A stretch of DNA of 64,000 nucleotides from Leptospiraceae bacterium (GTDB lineage Bacteria; Spirochaetota; Leptospiria; Leptospirales; Leptospiraceae). Each line of letters begins with the position of its first letter. The stretch's first letter is position 1. The DNA is taken from positions 1 through 64,000 of the forward strand of contig JADJSX010000006.1 in NCBI GenBank assembly GCA_016711485.1, written 5' to 3'. This document shows positions 36,101 to 43,247 of this stretch, piece by piece. A program made the position numbers and the translations under genes. The notes below the pieces were generated by a model, which worked only from the letters and a program-made list of their open reading frames with translations, was not told the DNA's origin and ran no database searches.

Positions 36101-38144
36101 AGGATTTTCTCAGGAAAATTTATTTGGAATTGATTTAGTTGCATTAGATTTACCCGGGAGTAGGTGGGTTCCTTCAGTTACTCAGGAGGCATCTAGATTT
36201 GCTGATTGGTTAGATCCAAATATTTTCCTGCCTCCAAACTTGAATTTATCGATTCTAATTTTACGTTCAGCATTTGGAATAGCTGTAATCGGCATTCTAT
36301 ATGCATTGTTTGTATTGGTTATACCGATAGCCGCTATTGGGTTAGCTGTAAGAAAAATTATTTTTCACTTGGAAGAATTATTGCCACTCCAATTTACATT
36401 TTCGAATTGGTCAATTATTTGTACATTTTTACTTACGCTAATTGCATTTCAGTATGCATTTATTATTCCAGGAATTATATCTTTAGTTGCCGGAGTAGTA
36501 TTATTGTTATCCCGATTTTCTAAAGCAGGCAATGTTTCAGTGGCTTTAAGTGGAATTTTAATATTACATGGACTTGCTCATCAGAATTTGTTTTATCCAC
36601 TTTGGGTCGGGCCAACTTTTGCAGGTATTGCATTTATTATGATTCTTTCTGTAAAACCAGTGAGTATGTTTTCAGCAAAACCGTATGGTCGAATTTTAGA
36701 AAGTTCTCATTTAGGAGCTTTTTTATATTCTTTCATAGGAATTTTATATGCGTTAGCTACTTTATCCGTTTCAGTATGGGACAACGCAGTTCCTGGTCTT
36801 TTAACAGGAGTTTGGTCTGGATTTTCTGGACTTTGGATGCAGACTTTAGCGTTAGGAGTAACATCTGGGATAATTGCATTATCCTTGTCGATCGGAGCAT
36901 TGCAATGGACAAAATCTCCTACTATACTTGCTGCAATTGGTAGTATGTTTTCATTTGCATTTTCTGGAATAACTGCTTTTCCCGTTTTATGTCAATACGG
37001 AATATGTACATCTGAAACTTCGATTCGATTATTATCAGAGATGATTCCGTATTTTGCGCTAATTGTTTCTATAATTGCTATGTGTTCCTATTTTCTTTCT
37101 CAATCCATAATACAAAAAAGAGAAGACTATTCTATTGGAGTTGGATTCGCTTCTGATACATTAATTGTTCTTACAGGAATATTCTTAGGTATTTTTATTA
37201 GATTATCCGTAATTTCTAATTTACTTTGGAGTAATATTGTAATTTTAATTTCAATCGGTTTAGTTATTTTAATTTCTTTAATTGCTTCTTTTCGAGCAAA
37301 ACAAGGAAGGCATTTATATTTTGCTCAAACTTCTATCGCTTCTTTGTATTTGGCTTTAAAAGATTATTTTCCAGAAATACTTACGCCGGAAGTAGATGCG
37401 ATTGCCGCTCTTTTATTTGGATTTATTTTAACGGGGATAACGAGCATTGCCCGTAGAGTAGGAATTCCTCCTTTAGAAGAAAGCACACGGCGATTTGCGG
37501 CACTTATGCCTGTTGTGGTAGTTTTGGTAGTACCGACCGAAGTAAGTTATCAAAATGCAGGAATGGCAACTTTTTCCGCAGCACTTTACGCTGCTTTAGC
37601 CATTACTTCTTCCAATAGAATATATGCAGTTCTTGCTGCTGTTGCGGCTAATTTAGCAATATTTACAGCAATTATGGCGTCAGAAGTTCAAGGATTTGAA
37701 ATCTATCTTGCTCCACTTGGTTTATTCTTTTTATTTTTAGGACATATTTTTCGTGAAAATTTAACGGAACAAGCTAGGAAAATAATTCGCGTAGGCGGTG
37801 GTCTTTTACTTTATTTACCTGCTTCCGTGAATATTAGTTTTGAAATGGGTAGAGCGGCAAATCCTATGTATGCGGTTCTATTTGGGTTTCTCTGTTTGTT
37901 TGGTGTTCTCGCTGGAATGATTTTTCAAATTCGTTCTTATTTATTTATGGGTGTAAGTTTTTTTACACTGAATTTAGTCGCAAACCTCTTACAATCAGGA
38001 TTACGGGACCAGCGTACGGGATTTATACTTCTTTCTTTGACTGGACTTGCGATTATTGGGAGTCTTGTAGCTTACACATTAAAAAAGGAGCAAATCCTAA
38101 GTTTTATTGGGCAGATACAAAATAGATTAACCAAATGGGACTAG
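33117..38144 (+). CDS. Giant polytopic membrane protein with N-terminal zinc ribbon
   Basis: 1675 residues, starting at TTG 2 bases after the cyclase stop. Residues 3-21 form a CxxC-x11-CxxC zinc ribbon (CLKC and CPVC). Residues 25-190 are soluble and Ser/Lys-rich. From about 195 to 1660 almost the whole chain is hydrophobic, with roughly forty or more predicted membrane helices and only short polar turns, many carrying single Arg or Lys. I see no transport, glycosyltransferase or channel motif. Large multi-helix proteins of unknown function with a zinc ribbon occur sporadically in bacteria (a DUF2339-like appearance), but I cannot assign this one. Membership in the SiaB-SiaC-cyclase operon suggests a membrane input or output for that switch. 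Confidence 0.75.
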   Translation: MICLKCNTFHFGFAGRLCPVCSEPLQTETTNNRDKLVLGRLNKYLMQWQKSGQVSKQTVNEIEAAIAKTVADSNYKDETHSLGFLNVIWDWIQTLFTSFIISLGAVFEPIIVQPNSKRSKQKHSRKESDASYESLTEGILSEDNSRLSGLDSVVGLDDIPIHKIRKNKHNNNQILSPEPEFVIWAGIRPLFNEYIWWFIGSLLVLTGSIMGIREAWLVLTGISRHITVLSAIFLYQVLFLALGIFLGTKSILTGRLLSGISLLLLPVSFSVVSDVIISNSMIGFISLAILIGLNYIFLRFISNQFQLHSNQILIPILPSMVFLALIPFFGLGLPSILLCFLPLVSIQQMGKKLLENKVGSMGLFLLSIYGGLSVLAVYLNLPAESGERFVLGSLSLVVLFLWVLLLSAILAIGFGMYAFRNEVRRVYLIMELFFLAVTLVIASISGIFIYTTPVNEFGLNLIRSLYILIPCLVSLLFFDTISRHEMSINPFMVLSIFSSFLIMREIFPNTDWAISFISFVPVTGMIYSKHQSDRMKNILYFWGIGIGIICCILLILANSANPNISPEKWSLFFERIMIVSPILFCGIYFGLTTHWVSGFSRSILHIAGAVGVFTFIYACILIFLPFLDFYTKFGISFGLLSALYHFGAKKFERLAPIEKEKVDSSFAPMDDISFIAGIFSFLNILFISNLGSTTLEYILIILIGAILIIRSFRDNSSLSGFLGSIIIGLTILRFSLDYFSQSETAGSAFISSSIALGFGVLCILFPNLNPVEVKSRKVFFVIRLPFAAQGPVLIRNGLSATSLIYVIYSIFLFFVWLGLIGQPDRIFVIYSGIILTFVFIIAFFTRGYNSFYLRGSTVSFALIFISIGFAAVANRIGRPLPPTVVGINLTFGIIGLWFFSRLLFHKGQVLANWLDNPIHGKIYHFVPLYTMLLLGIVLILDVFLLQPFPIERFLYVTPPTFFLGAGIAAFLFGRSIVNLIPLQIALGLFVFASILGFSQENLFGIDLVALDLPGSRWVPSVTQEASRFADWLDPNIFLPPNLNLSILILRSAFGIAVIGILYALFVLVIPIAAIGLAVRKIIFHLEELLPLQFTFSNWSIICTFLLTLIAFQYAFIIPGIISLVAGVVLLLSRFSKAGNVSVALSGILILHGLAHQNLFYPLWVGPTFAGIAFIMILSVKPVSMFSAKPYGRILESSHLGAFLYSFIGILYALATLSVSVWDNAVPGLLTGVWSGFSGLWMQTLALGVTSGIIALSLSIGALQWTKSPTILAAIGSMFSFAFSGITAFPVLCQYGICTSETSIRLLSEMIPYFALIVSIIAMCSYFLSQSIIQKREDYSIGVGFASDTLIVLTGIFLGIFIRLSVISNLLWSNIVILISIGLVILISLIASFRAKQGRHLYFAQTSIASLYLALKDYFPEILTPEVDAIAALLFGFILTGITSIARRVGIPPLEESTRRFAALMPVVVVLVVPTEVSYQNAGMATFSAALYAALAITSSNRIYAVLAAVAANLAIFTAIMASEVQGFEIYLAPLGLFFLFLGHIFRENLTEQARKIIRVGGGLLLYLPASVNISFEMGRAANPMYAVLFGFLCLFGVLAGMIFQIRSYLFMGVSFFTLNLVANLLQSGLRDQRTGFILLSLTGLAIIGSLVAYTLKKEQILSFIGQIQNRLTKWD

Positions 38145-38208
38145 GATATTTCCAAAACTTACAAAGTTTTTAATTGCCAAAAACCTTCCTTCTTAAAACT
38201 CTATTTTT

Positions 38209-39093
38209 ATGTTTCAAGGTGTATTTACGGCGATTATCACGCCTTTTAAATCTGATAAAATTGATTATTCTGCCTATTTTCGTATTTTGGATACGCAAAT
38301 TAACTCAGGTGTGGCAGGAGTTGTGCCCTGTGGGACAACAGGCGAGTCTCCTACATTGGACTATGAAGAACATTTAGAACTAATTCAAAAAACAGTAGAG
38401 TATGTTAGTGGGAAAATTTTGGTGATTGCGGGCACTGGATCTAACTCAACCATGGAAGCTGTCTATCTGACGGAAGAAGCCTGCAAAGCTGGAGTGGATG
38501 GAGTTTTGTCTGTAAATCCTTATTATAATAAACCCACTCAAGAAGGATTGTATTTGCATTTTAAAAAAATAGCTGAAGCATCTACTAAACCAGTTATGTT
38601 GTACAATGTTCCGGGGCGAACAGCTGTTAATCTCCAACCAGATACAATTAAGAGACTTTCGGAAATTTCAAATATTACTTCCATCAAAGAGGCAACAGGT
38701 GACGTCGGCCAAATGGCAAAAACGATTCAAGCTGTTGGAGAAAAAATGAGTGTGCTTTCGGGTGACGATAATCTTACCCTTCCTCTTCTCGCTATTGGTG
38801 GTCGAGGAGTTGTTTCGGTAGTTTCTAATTTTTTCCCAAAAAGTTTATCTACATTGGTAAAATCTTTTTTTGAAGGTGATCTAGAAACTGCAAGAAAAAT
38901 TCATTATGACTTGTTATCCGTCTTTGGGCTTGTATTTTGCGAAACAAATCCGATCCCAGTCAAAGCAGTTATGCATTGGCTTGGTTATTCGGAGAATACT
39001 CTTCGTTTGCCCATGACACCATTGAGCAATAGCGCACAGGCTGACGAACTTAAAAAACAAATCTTTCATTTGCGAGGTTTAGGATATGAGTAA
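38209..39093 (+). CDS. dapA: 4-hydroxy-tetrahydrodipicolinate synthase
   Basis: 294 residues. Condenses pyruvate with aspartate semialdehyde in lysine/DAP synthesis. Schiff-base Lys in TSIKEATGD, catalytic Tyr in MLYNVPGRT, substrate motif PCGTTGESPTL and YYNKPTQEG are present. First gene of dapA-dapB-cdaA-cdaR-acpS; it overlaps dapB by 8 bases. Confidence 0.96.
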   Translation: MFQGVFTAIITPFKSDKIDYSAYFRILDTQINSGVAGVVPCGTTGESPTLDYEEHLELIQKTVEYVSGKILVIAGTGSNSTMEAVYLTEEACKAGVDGVLSVNPYYNKPTQEGLYLHFKKIAEASTKPVMLYNVPGRTAVNLQPDTIKRLSEISNITSIKEATGDVGQMAKTIQAVGEKMSVLSGDDNLTLPLLAIGGRGVVSVVSNFFPKSLSTLVKSFFEGDLETARKIHYDLLSVFGLVFCETNPIPVKAVMHWLGYSENTLRLPMTPLSNSAQADELKKQIFHLRGLGYE

Positions 39094-39901
39094 AAAAGGA
39101 AAACTAAAAATAGCATTGGTGGGTTCTGGTGGTAGAATGGGACTTTCTATTACACAAGTTTTATCAAAAAGTAATAAATCAGTATTACACGCGGCGATAG
39201 AAAAACAAAAATCACCTTTAATTGGTAAAGATGTCGGATTAAATGCTGGCATTGGGGAAAATGGAATTGAATATACAGACAATGTGGAAAGTGCAATTTC
39301 TTCCGCTGATGTGATTATTGATTTCGGTTTTGCTGAAAATTCGAATACTATTTTAGAATTAGCGATTAAACATAATAAACCGCTTGTAATTGGAGTTACA
39401 GGTTTAACTGAATCCTTTTTACAGAAAATTAAAGAATCCTCAGTTCAGATTCCAATATTACAATCTCCTAATATGTCTGTCGGAGTGAACTTACTATTTA
39501 AATTGGCGGAAATGGCTGCTCGCGTTTTAGGAGATGAATATGATATTGAAGTATTAGATATTCATCATCGTCATAAAAAGGATTCTCCGTCAGGAACTGC
39601 TATGAAATTAAAGGAAGTTTTGCTTTCCTCATTAGGAAGAACTGAATCTAACGTAATTTACGGAAGACACGGGAATGACTACAAGGAAAGAGACAATAAA
39701 GAAATTGCAGTTCATAGTATGAGAGCAGGGGAAGTAGTTGGAGATCATACTGTTTACTTTTTTTCACCAGATGAACGAATTGAAATATCGCATAAAGCAC
39801 AAGATAGGCGTACGTTTGCAGTTGGCGCAGTGAAAGCAGCTGAGTTCATTTATGAACAAAAAATGGGGCTTTTTCATATGTACGATGTATTAGGAATTTA
39901 G
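39086..39901 (+). CDS. dapB: 4-hydroxy-tetrahydrodipicolinate reductase
   Basis: 271 residues. Reduces the DapA product with NAD(P)H. N-terminal cofactor site VGSGGRMG; catalytic segment LDIHHRHKKDSPSGTAM with the His-His and Lys; IAVHSMRAGEVVGDH near the C-terminus. Overlaps dapA, and cdaA begins 3 bases after its stop. Confidence 0.96.
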   Translation: MSKKGKLKIALVGSGGRMGLSITQVLSKSNKSVLHAAIEKQKSPLIGKDVGLNAGIGENGIEYTDNVESAISSADVIIDFGFAENSNTILELAIKHNKPLVIGVTGLTESFLQKIKESSVQIPILQSPNMSVGVNLLFKLAEMAARVLGDEYDIEVLDIHHRHKKDSPSGTAMKLKEVLLSSLGRTESNVIYGRHGNDYKERDNKEIAVHSMRAGEVVGDHTVYFFSPDERIEISHKAQDRRTFAVGAVKAAEFIYEQKMGLFHMYDVLGI

Positions 39902-39904
39902 AAT

Positions 39905-40708
39905 TTGGATTATTTACGTTCTTTACTCTATATAGACTATAATAACCTTTCGCCAGTTGCCGTAACTGTTGATATTCTTATCGTTAGTTATATTTTTTAT
40001 AAAATATATATAATGCTGAGAAAAACTCGCGGATTACAACTATTAATCGGAGTTGGAATATTTTATATTATGGGTCTTATAGCTAACTACTTCCAATTGG
40101 AACTTTTGGATTGGCTCATTGTAAATATCAAACCAGCGATTGTTTTCGTTGTAATAGTACTTTTACAACCTGAGTTGAGAAGAAATTTGGGAGAACTTTC
40201 AAAAATTAGAATTGTAAAATTATTTTTACTAAAACCAAGTTATGAGTTAGATGAAATAGTCGAAGCAGCAAAAATTATGGCTCAAGAAAAAACTGGTTCT
40301 ATCATTGTAATTGCAAAAGACATTAGCCTAAAAGATATAATTGAAGAATCAATTCATCTTGACGCAGTTATATCTTCTAGTTTACTTTTAACAATTTTCA
40401 AAAAAAATTCTGCTTTGCATGATGGCGCAGTCATTATCGAACAAAACCGAATTGCTTCAGCGTCTTCTTATTTGCCAATGAGTAATAGTTTAGGAAATTC
40501 TACACTAGGGGCAAGGCATCGTTCGGCGCTCGGTCTTGCAGAAGAAACAGATGCAGTGGTAATTGTTACTTCTGAGGAAACGGGGGAAATTTCCATTTGT
40601 AAAGATGGAGAAATGCATCATCCAGTTAAATCCTTCGAATTAAAAAACCAATTGCAAATTTTACTTTCTGATAAATCTCCTAAAAAAGAAAAAGGAGCAA
40701 TTGTTTGA
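39905..40708 (+). CDS. cdaA: Diadenylate cyclase CdaA
   Basis: 267 residues, TTG start. Makes cyclic di-AMP from two ATP. Three N-terminal membrane helices (about 18-38, 45-62 and 75-90) precede the DAC domain. The catalytic motifs are DGA at 173-175 (LHDGAVII) and RHR at 204-206 (GARHRSALG). Located just after dapB, linking the messenger to cell-wall precursor genes, as often seen elsewhere with cdaA, cdaR and glmM. The regulator YbbR follows with a 4-base overlap. Confidence 0.94.
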   Translation: MDYLRSLLYIDYNNLSPVAVTVDILIVSYIFYKIYIMLRKTRGLQLLIGVGIFYIMGLIANYFQLELLDWLIVNIKPAIVFVVIVLLQPELRRNLGELSKIRIVKLFLLKPSYELDEIVEAAKIMAQEKTGSIIVIAKDISLKDIIEESIHLDAVISSSLLLTIFKKNSALHDGAVIIEQNRIASASSYLPMSNSLGNSTLGARHRSALGLAEETDAVVIVTSEETGEISICKDGEMHHPVKSFELKNQLQILLSDKSPKKEKGAIV

Positions 40709-41769
40709 GACTATTTGATTTTTGGCAGGCAAAAATTGGCTCCGTATTGCTTGCAGCTATATTTTATTTGAATCTTCAGAATTCTAAAGTTTTGGTGAAA
40801 AATATAAATGTACCGATCGAATACCCTCGGTTAAGTGGAAACTTGTACTATTCAAAAAATAATGAAAAAACTTATTCTGTCAAAGTAGAAGGGTTTAGAG
40901 ATTTAGTTAATTATCATTCTCAATTTATGAAAGTCATAGTTGATCCGAATGAATTAGTAATTGGTGAAAATCAATACGAAGTAAAAAAGATTTGGGGAGT
41001 TCCTTCGAGTGGAATTAAAGTTACTTTACTTGGACCTAAATTAAATATTGGAGTCGATATTCTTTCCTCCAAAACCATGCAAGTTGACATTAACTTTGAA
41101 GACGATTTGCCGGCAGGTTATATAAAATCTTCTCATTTTATTAAGCCATCTACACTAACCGTTTCCGGTCCAAAGTCTGTAATTGAAAAAATGTCTAAAT
41201 TTATATTACCAGCCATTTCTTTAAAGGAAAAAACAGAATCTTTTACACGGACAGTCCGACTTCCAGAGTTTCAAAAAGGTCTAGGGTTAATAGGAAACAT
41301 TAAAGAGTTTCAACTTAGAGTTAATATTATTCGAGATTTATCGAATATAGGAGATCAAATTATAGTACAACTTCCAGTGAAATGTGAGTATCTAGACCCT
41401 GCACTTGAGGCAGATTTATCTTTGGAAGAAGTATCAATTAAGTTTTCTTCGTCAACTAAGGTTAATAGTATTCAAATCATACAAGGAATACAAGCAAGTG
41501 TTCCTTGTAATTATACGTTTGACCATAAAACTAAAAAAATTGTTCCTAATTCATTGCCAGTAAGTGCGAAAGTTCGTGTTATCAAATCTCCTGAATTAAA
41601 AAATATTGAAATTTTAGGTGTAATGCCTGAAAAAATAAATATTCAATACCGAATTAAGCCGGAGCTTGGCGAAAAAGACAAAGATAAGGATAAAGATAAA
41701 GATAAAGATAAAAAAGAAATTTCTGAAGATGTTTTTTTTCCAGAAGAACTGCCGGAGGACAGGAAATGA
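40705..41769 (+). CDS. cdaR: YbbR-domain regulator of CdaA
   Basis: 354 residues, TTG start. One N-terminal membrane helix (VLLAAIFYLNL) then about three YbbR repeats outside the membrane (for example VDPNELVIGENQYEVKKIW; SGPKSVIEKMSKFILPAI). CdaR binds CdaA and controls its activity. Near the C-terminus a hexanucleotide repeat (41677-41712) encodes six Asp-Lys pairs, followed by an acidic tail. It overlaps both cdaA and acpS. Confidence 0.88.
   Translation: MRLFDFWQAKIGSVLLAAIFYLNLQNSKVLVKNINVPIEYPRLSGNLYYSKNNEKTYSVKVEGFRDLVNYHSQFMKVIVDPNELVIGENQYEVKKIWGVPSSGIKVTLLGPKLNIGVDILSSKTMQVDINFEDDLPAGYIKSSHFIKPSTLTVSGPKSVIEKMSKFILPAISLKEKTESFTRTVRLPEFQKGLGLIGNIKEFQLRVNIIRDLSNIGDQIIVQLPVKCEYLDPALEADLSLEEVSIKFSSSTKVNSIQIIQGIQASVPCNYTFDHKTKKIVPNSLPVSAKVRVIKSPELKNIEILGVMPEKINIQYRIKPELGEKDKDKDKDKDKDKKEISEDVFFPEELPEDRK
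41677..41712 (+). repeat. Hexanucleotide repeat (GATAAA)6 inside cdaR
   Basis: Six consecutive hexamers, the last four identical and the first two each differing by one base. Change in copy number would keep the frame and alter the length of an Asp-Lys linker. Confidence 0.8.
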
Positions 41770-42146
41770 TTCTTTCGGTAGGAAATGATATTGTAGAAAA
41801 TAGTCGAATCAAAGAAAGTTTTGAAAAATATGGGGATAGGTTTTTAGAAAGAATTTTTTCTGCAGAAGAAGTTACTTATTGCCTTTCAAAAAAAGACCCA
41901 ATTCCACATTTGAGTGCAAGATTTGCGTGTAAGGAAGCATTCATAAAAGCAATAGAATTAGAAAATGGAAAAGTTTTAGAAATGAAAGAAATAGAATTAA
42001 GTGGAAATTTTTTCGGAAAAAAAAATCTTGCATTACATGGAAAGGCAAAAGAAATATTCTTACAAAAGGGTTATGATGAGATTTCAGTCTCAATTAGCCA
42101 TACGGATACTTATTCAACTGCAGTAGTTATATTGTACTGCAAATAA
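41766..42146 (+). CDS. acpS: Holo-[acyl-carrier-protein] synthase
   Basis: 126 residues, the usual AcpS length. Transfers phosphopantetheine from CoA to acyl carrier protein. The Mg-binding Asp is in VGNDIVENSRI and the Glu in FACKEAFIKAI; the C-terminus SVSISHTDTYSTAVVI is typical. It overlaps cdaR by 4 bases. Confidence 0.94.
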   Translation: MILSVGNDIVENSRIKESFEKYGDRFLERIFSAEEVTYCLSKKDPIPHLSARFACKEAFIKAIELENGKVLEMKEIELSGNFFGKKNLALHGKAKEIFLQKGYDEISVSISHTDTYSTAVVILYCK

Positions 42147-42159
42147 AAAAGGAATGAAC

Positions 42160-42381
42160 ATGATTACACCAGAGATGAAAGAGGTGCTTGTGCACTATAA
42201 TAAAGGTCTTGAACTTTATAAAACTAGTAAATTTAAAGAAGCTTTAGAATATTTTAATAAAGGTTTGGCGATTATTCCAGACGATGGTCCTACTTTGATG
42301 TATATAAAACGATGCAAAGAATTCCTTGAATCTCCACCTCCTGCTGACTGGGACGGTGTATATATAATGAAAACAAAATAA
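42160..42381 (+). CDS. Stand-alone TPR-like protein matching an adenylate-cyclase tail
   Basis: 73 residues from ATG 42160, which is better placed after AAGGA than ATG 42154. It aligns along its length with the last 70 residues of the cyclase at 7066-9360: a Tyr-x2-Gly-x3-Tyr helix, a second TPR helix, an Arg-Cys pair (KRCKEFLE against DRCSYYKV), a proline turn and a final WDGV followed by Lys residues (DWDGVYIMKTK against NWDGVFTRKHK). It contains no catalytic part. It may bind the same partner as the cyclase tail. It sits between acpS and the bactofilin gene in the c-di-AMP operon. Confidence 0.7.
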   Translation: MITPEMKEVLVHYNKGLELYKTSKFKEALEYFNKGLAIIPDDGPTLMYIKRCKEFLESPPPADWDGVYIMKTK

Positions 42382-42399
42382 TAATTAGAAGTTATACTT

Positions 42400-42762
42400 A
42401 TGATGAAAAAAAATAATACTTTTTTAGTAACAGAACACGGAACGATTTCTACTATTTTAGGAAGAGATACTTATTTTAATGGAATACTTACTTTCAAAAA
42501 ACCATTACAAATTTCAGGCGAATTTGAAGGAGAAATTATTTCCGACGGATTTCTTTTAATCAGTGAAGGTGCAGTAATTCGTGCAAATATAAAAGCGCAT
42601 ACTGTTGTAGTAGCCGGTCATGTAACTGGTAATGTAATTGCCTCTGAACGTTTAGAAATGCAAGCAAGTGGTAAAGTGGTAGGAAACATAAAAACCGCAA
42701 AACTACAAATCGCTGATGGTGTTGTGTTTGATGGAAACTGTGAGATGATTCAAAAAACTTAA
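42400..42762 (+). CDS. Bactofilin (polymer-forming cytoskeletal protein)
   Basis: 120 residues. A beta-helical bactofilin core with repeating strands (TYFNGILTFKKPLQISGEF; LISEGAVIRANIKAHTVVVA; GKVVGNIKTAKLQIADGVV). Bactofilins form filaments that organise cell shape and wall synthesis; in Leptospira they have been linked to helical shape. It is the last clear gene of the dapA-acpS cluster. Confidence 0.9.
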   Translation: MMKKNNTFLVTEHGTISTILGRDTYFNGILTFKKPLQISGEFEGEIISDGFLLISEGAVIRANIKAHTVVVAGHVTGNVIASERLEMQASGKVVGNIKTAKLQIADGVVFDGNCEMIQKT

Positions 42763-42801
42763 TCAATTATTTTTTACTTGGAATACTTAGGTAAAAATCA
42801 T

Positions 42802-42942
42802 ATGGAATCATTGCGCATGAAACTTTTTCTTTCTACTACATACATTATTTTATTTCCAATTTTTTCCTTAGAAAAACTAGATATAAATTCTCTCACAATG
42901 ATTCAATTTACAGCCTCACCTTACGCAAAAGATAGGAATTAA
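42802..42942 (+). pseudogene. Short signal-peptide ORF cut off by a repeat
   Basis: 46 codons. The start (KLFLSTTYIILFPIFS) looks like a signal peptide and is followed by only about 20 residues whose last ten lie in repeat R3 (from 42916). It is likely the 5' remnant of an exported-protein gene interrupted by the repeat. It lies in the gene-free stretch 42763-43247, which otherwise holds R3. Confidence 0.35.
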
Positions 42943-43206
42943 TAAGTATAATGAAAGAAATTAGAATATTAGGTAAACCGAATGAATTAACTTATGTTAC
43001 GCAAAATTGGAAATTTACGAAAATGAAACCTAATTTAAGAATATTAGAAAATGGTAATGAATTAATAAATCTTGCACTGAGTTTATCGAATGTGCCAGTA
43101 GCCTGCGATAACTTGGCTGAAGGTGAGCGACTAAGCGAAAGGATGGGCAAGCCCACAGCTAGGTGCAACCGTCAAGTGGACACTGGACTCACCTTGCGTA
43201 AGATGA
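42916..43206 (+). repeat. Dispersed hairpin-ended repeat, copy R3 (long form)
   Basis: Begins TCACCTTACGCAAAAG (42916). It contains the core twice, at 42963-42991 (AGAATATTAGG...AATGAATTAA) and 43038-43065, where one frame reads IRILGKPNELT and LRILENGNELI. A G+C-richer segment follows. The last part, 43166-43202, is identical over 37 bases to R2. The closing hairpin is imperfect (AAGATGAT instead of AAGGTGAG). A 95-codon open frame covers it, but I treat that as repeat sequence. Confidence 0.65.
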
Positions 43207-43247
43207 TTTACAAGATATTTTTTTTAAATTCCAAATAATTTTTATTC

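Noticed and set aside
42951..43238. 95-codon open frame over repeat R3
   Set aside because: It consists almost wholly of repeat sequence with two copies of the core; treated as a repeat rather than a gene.
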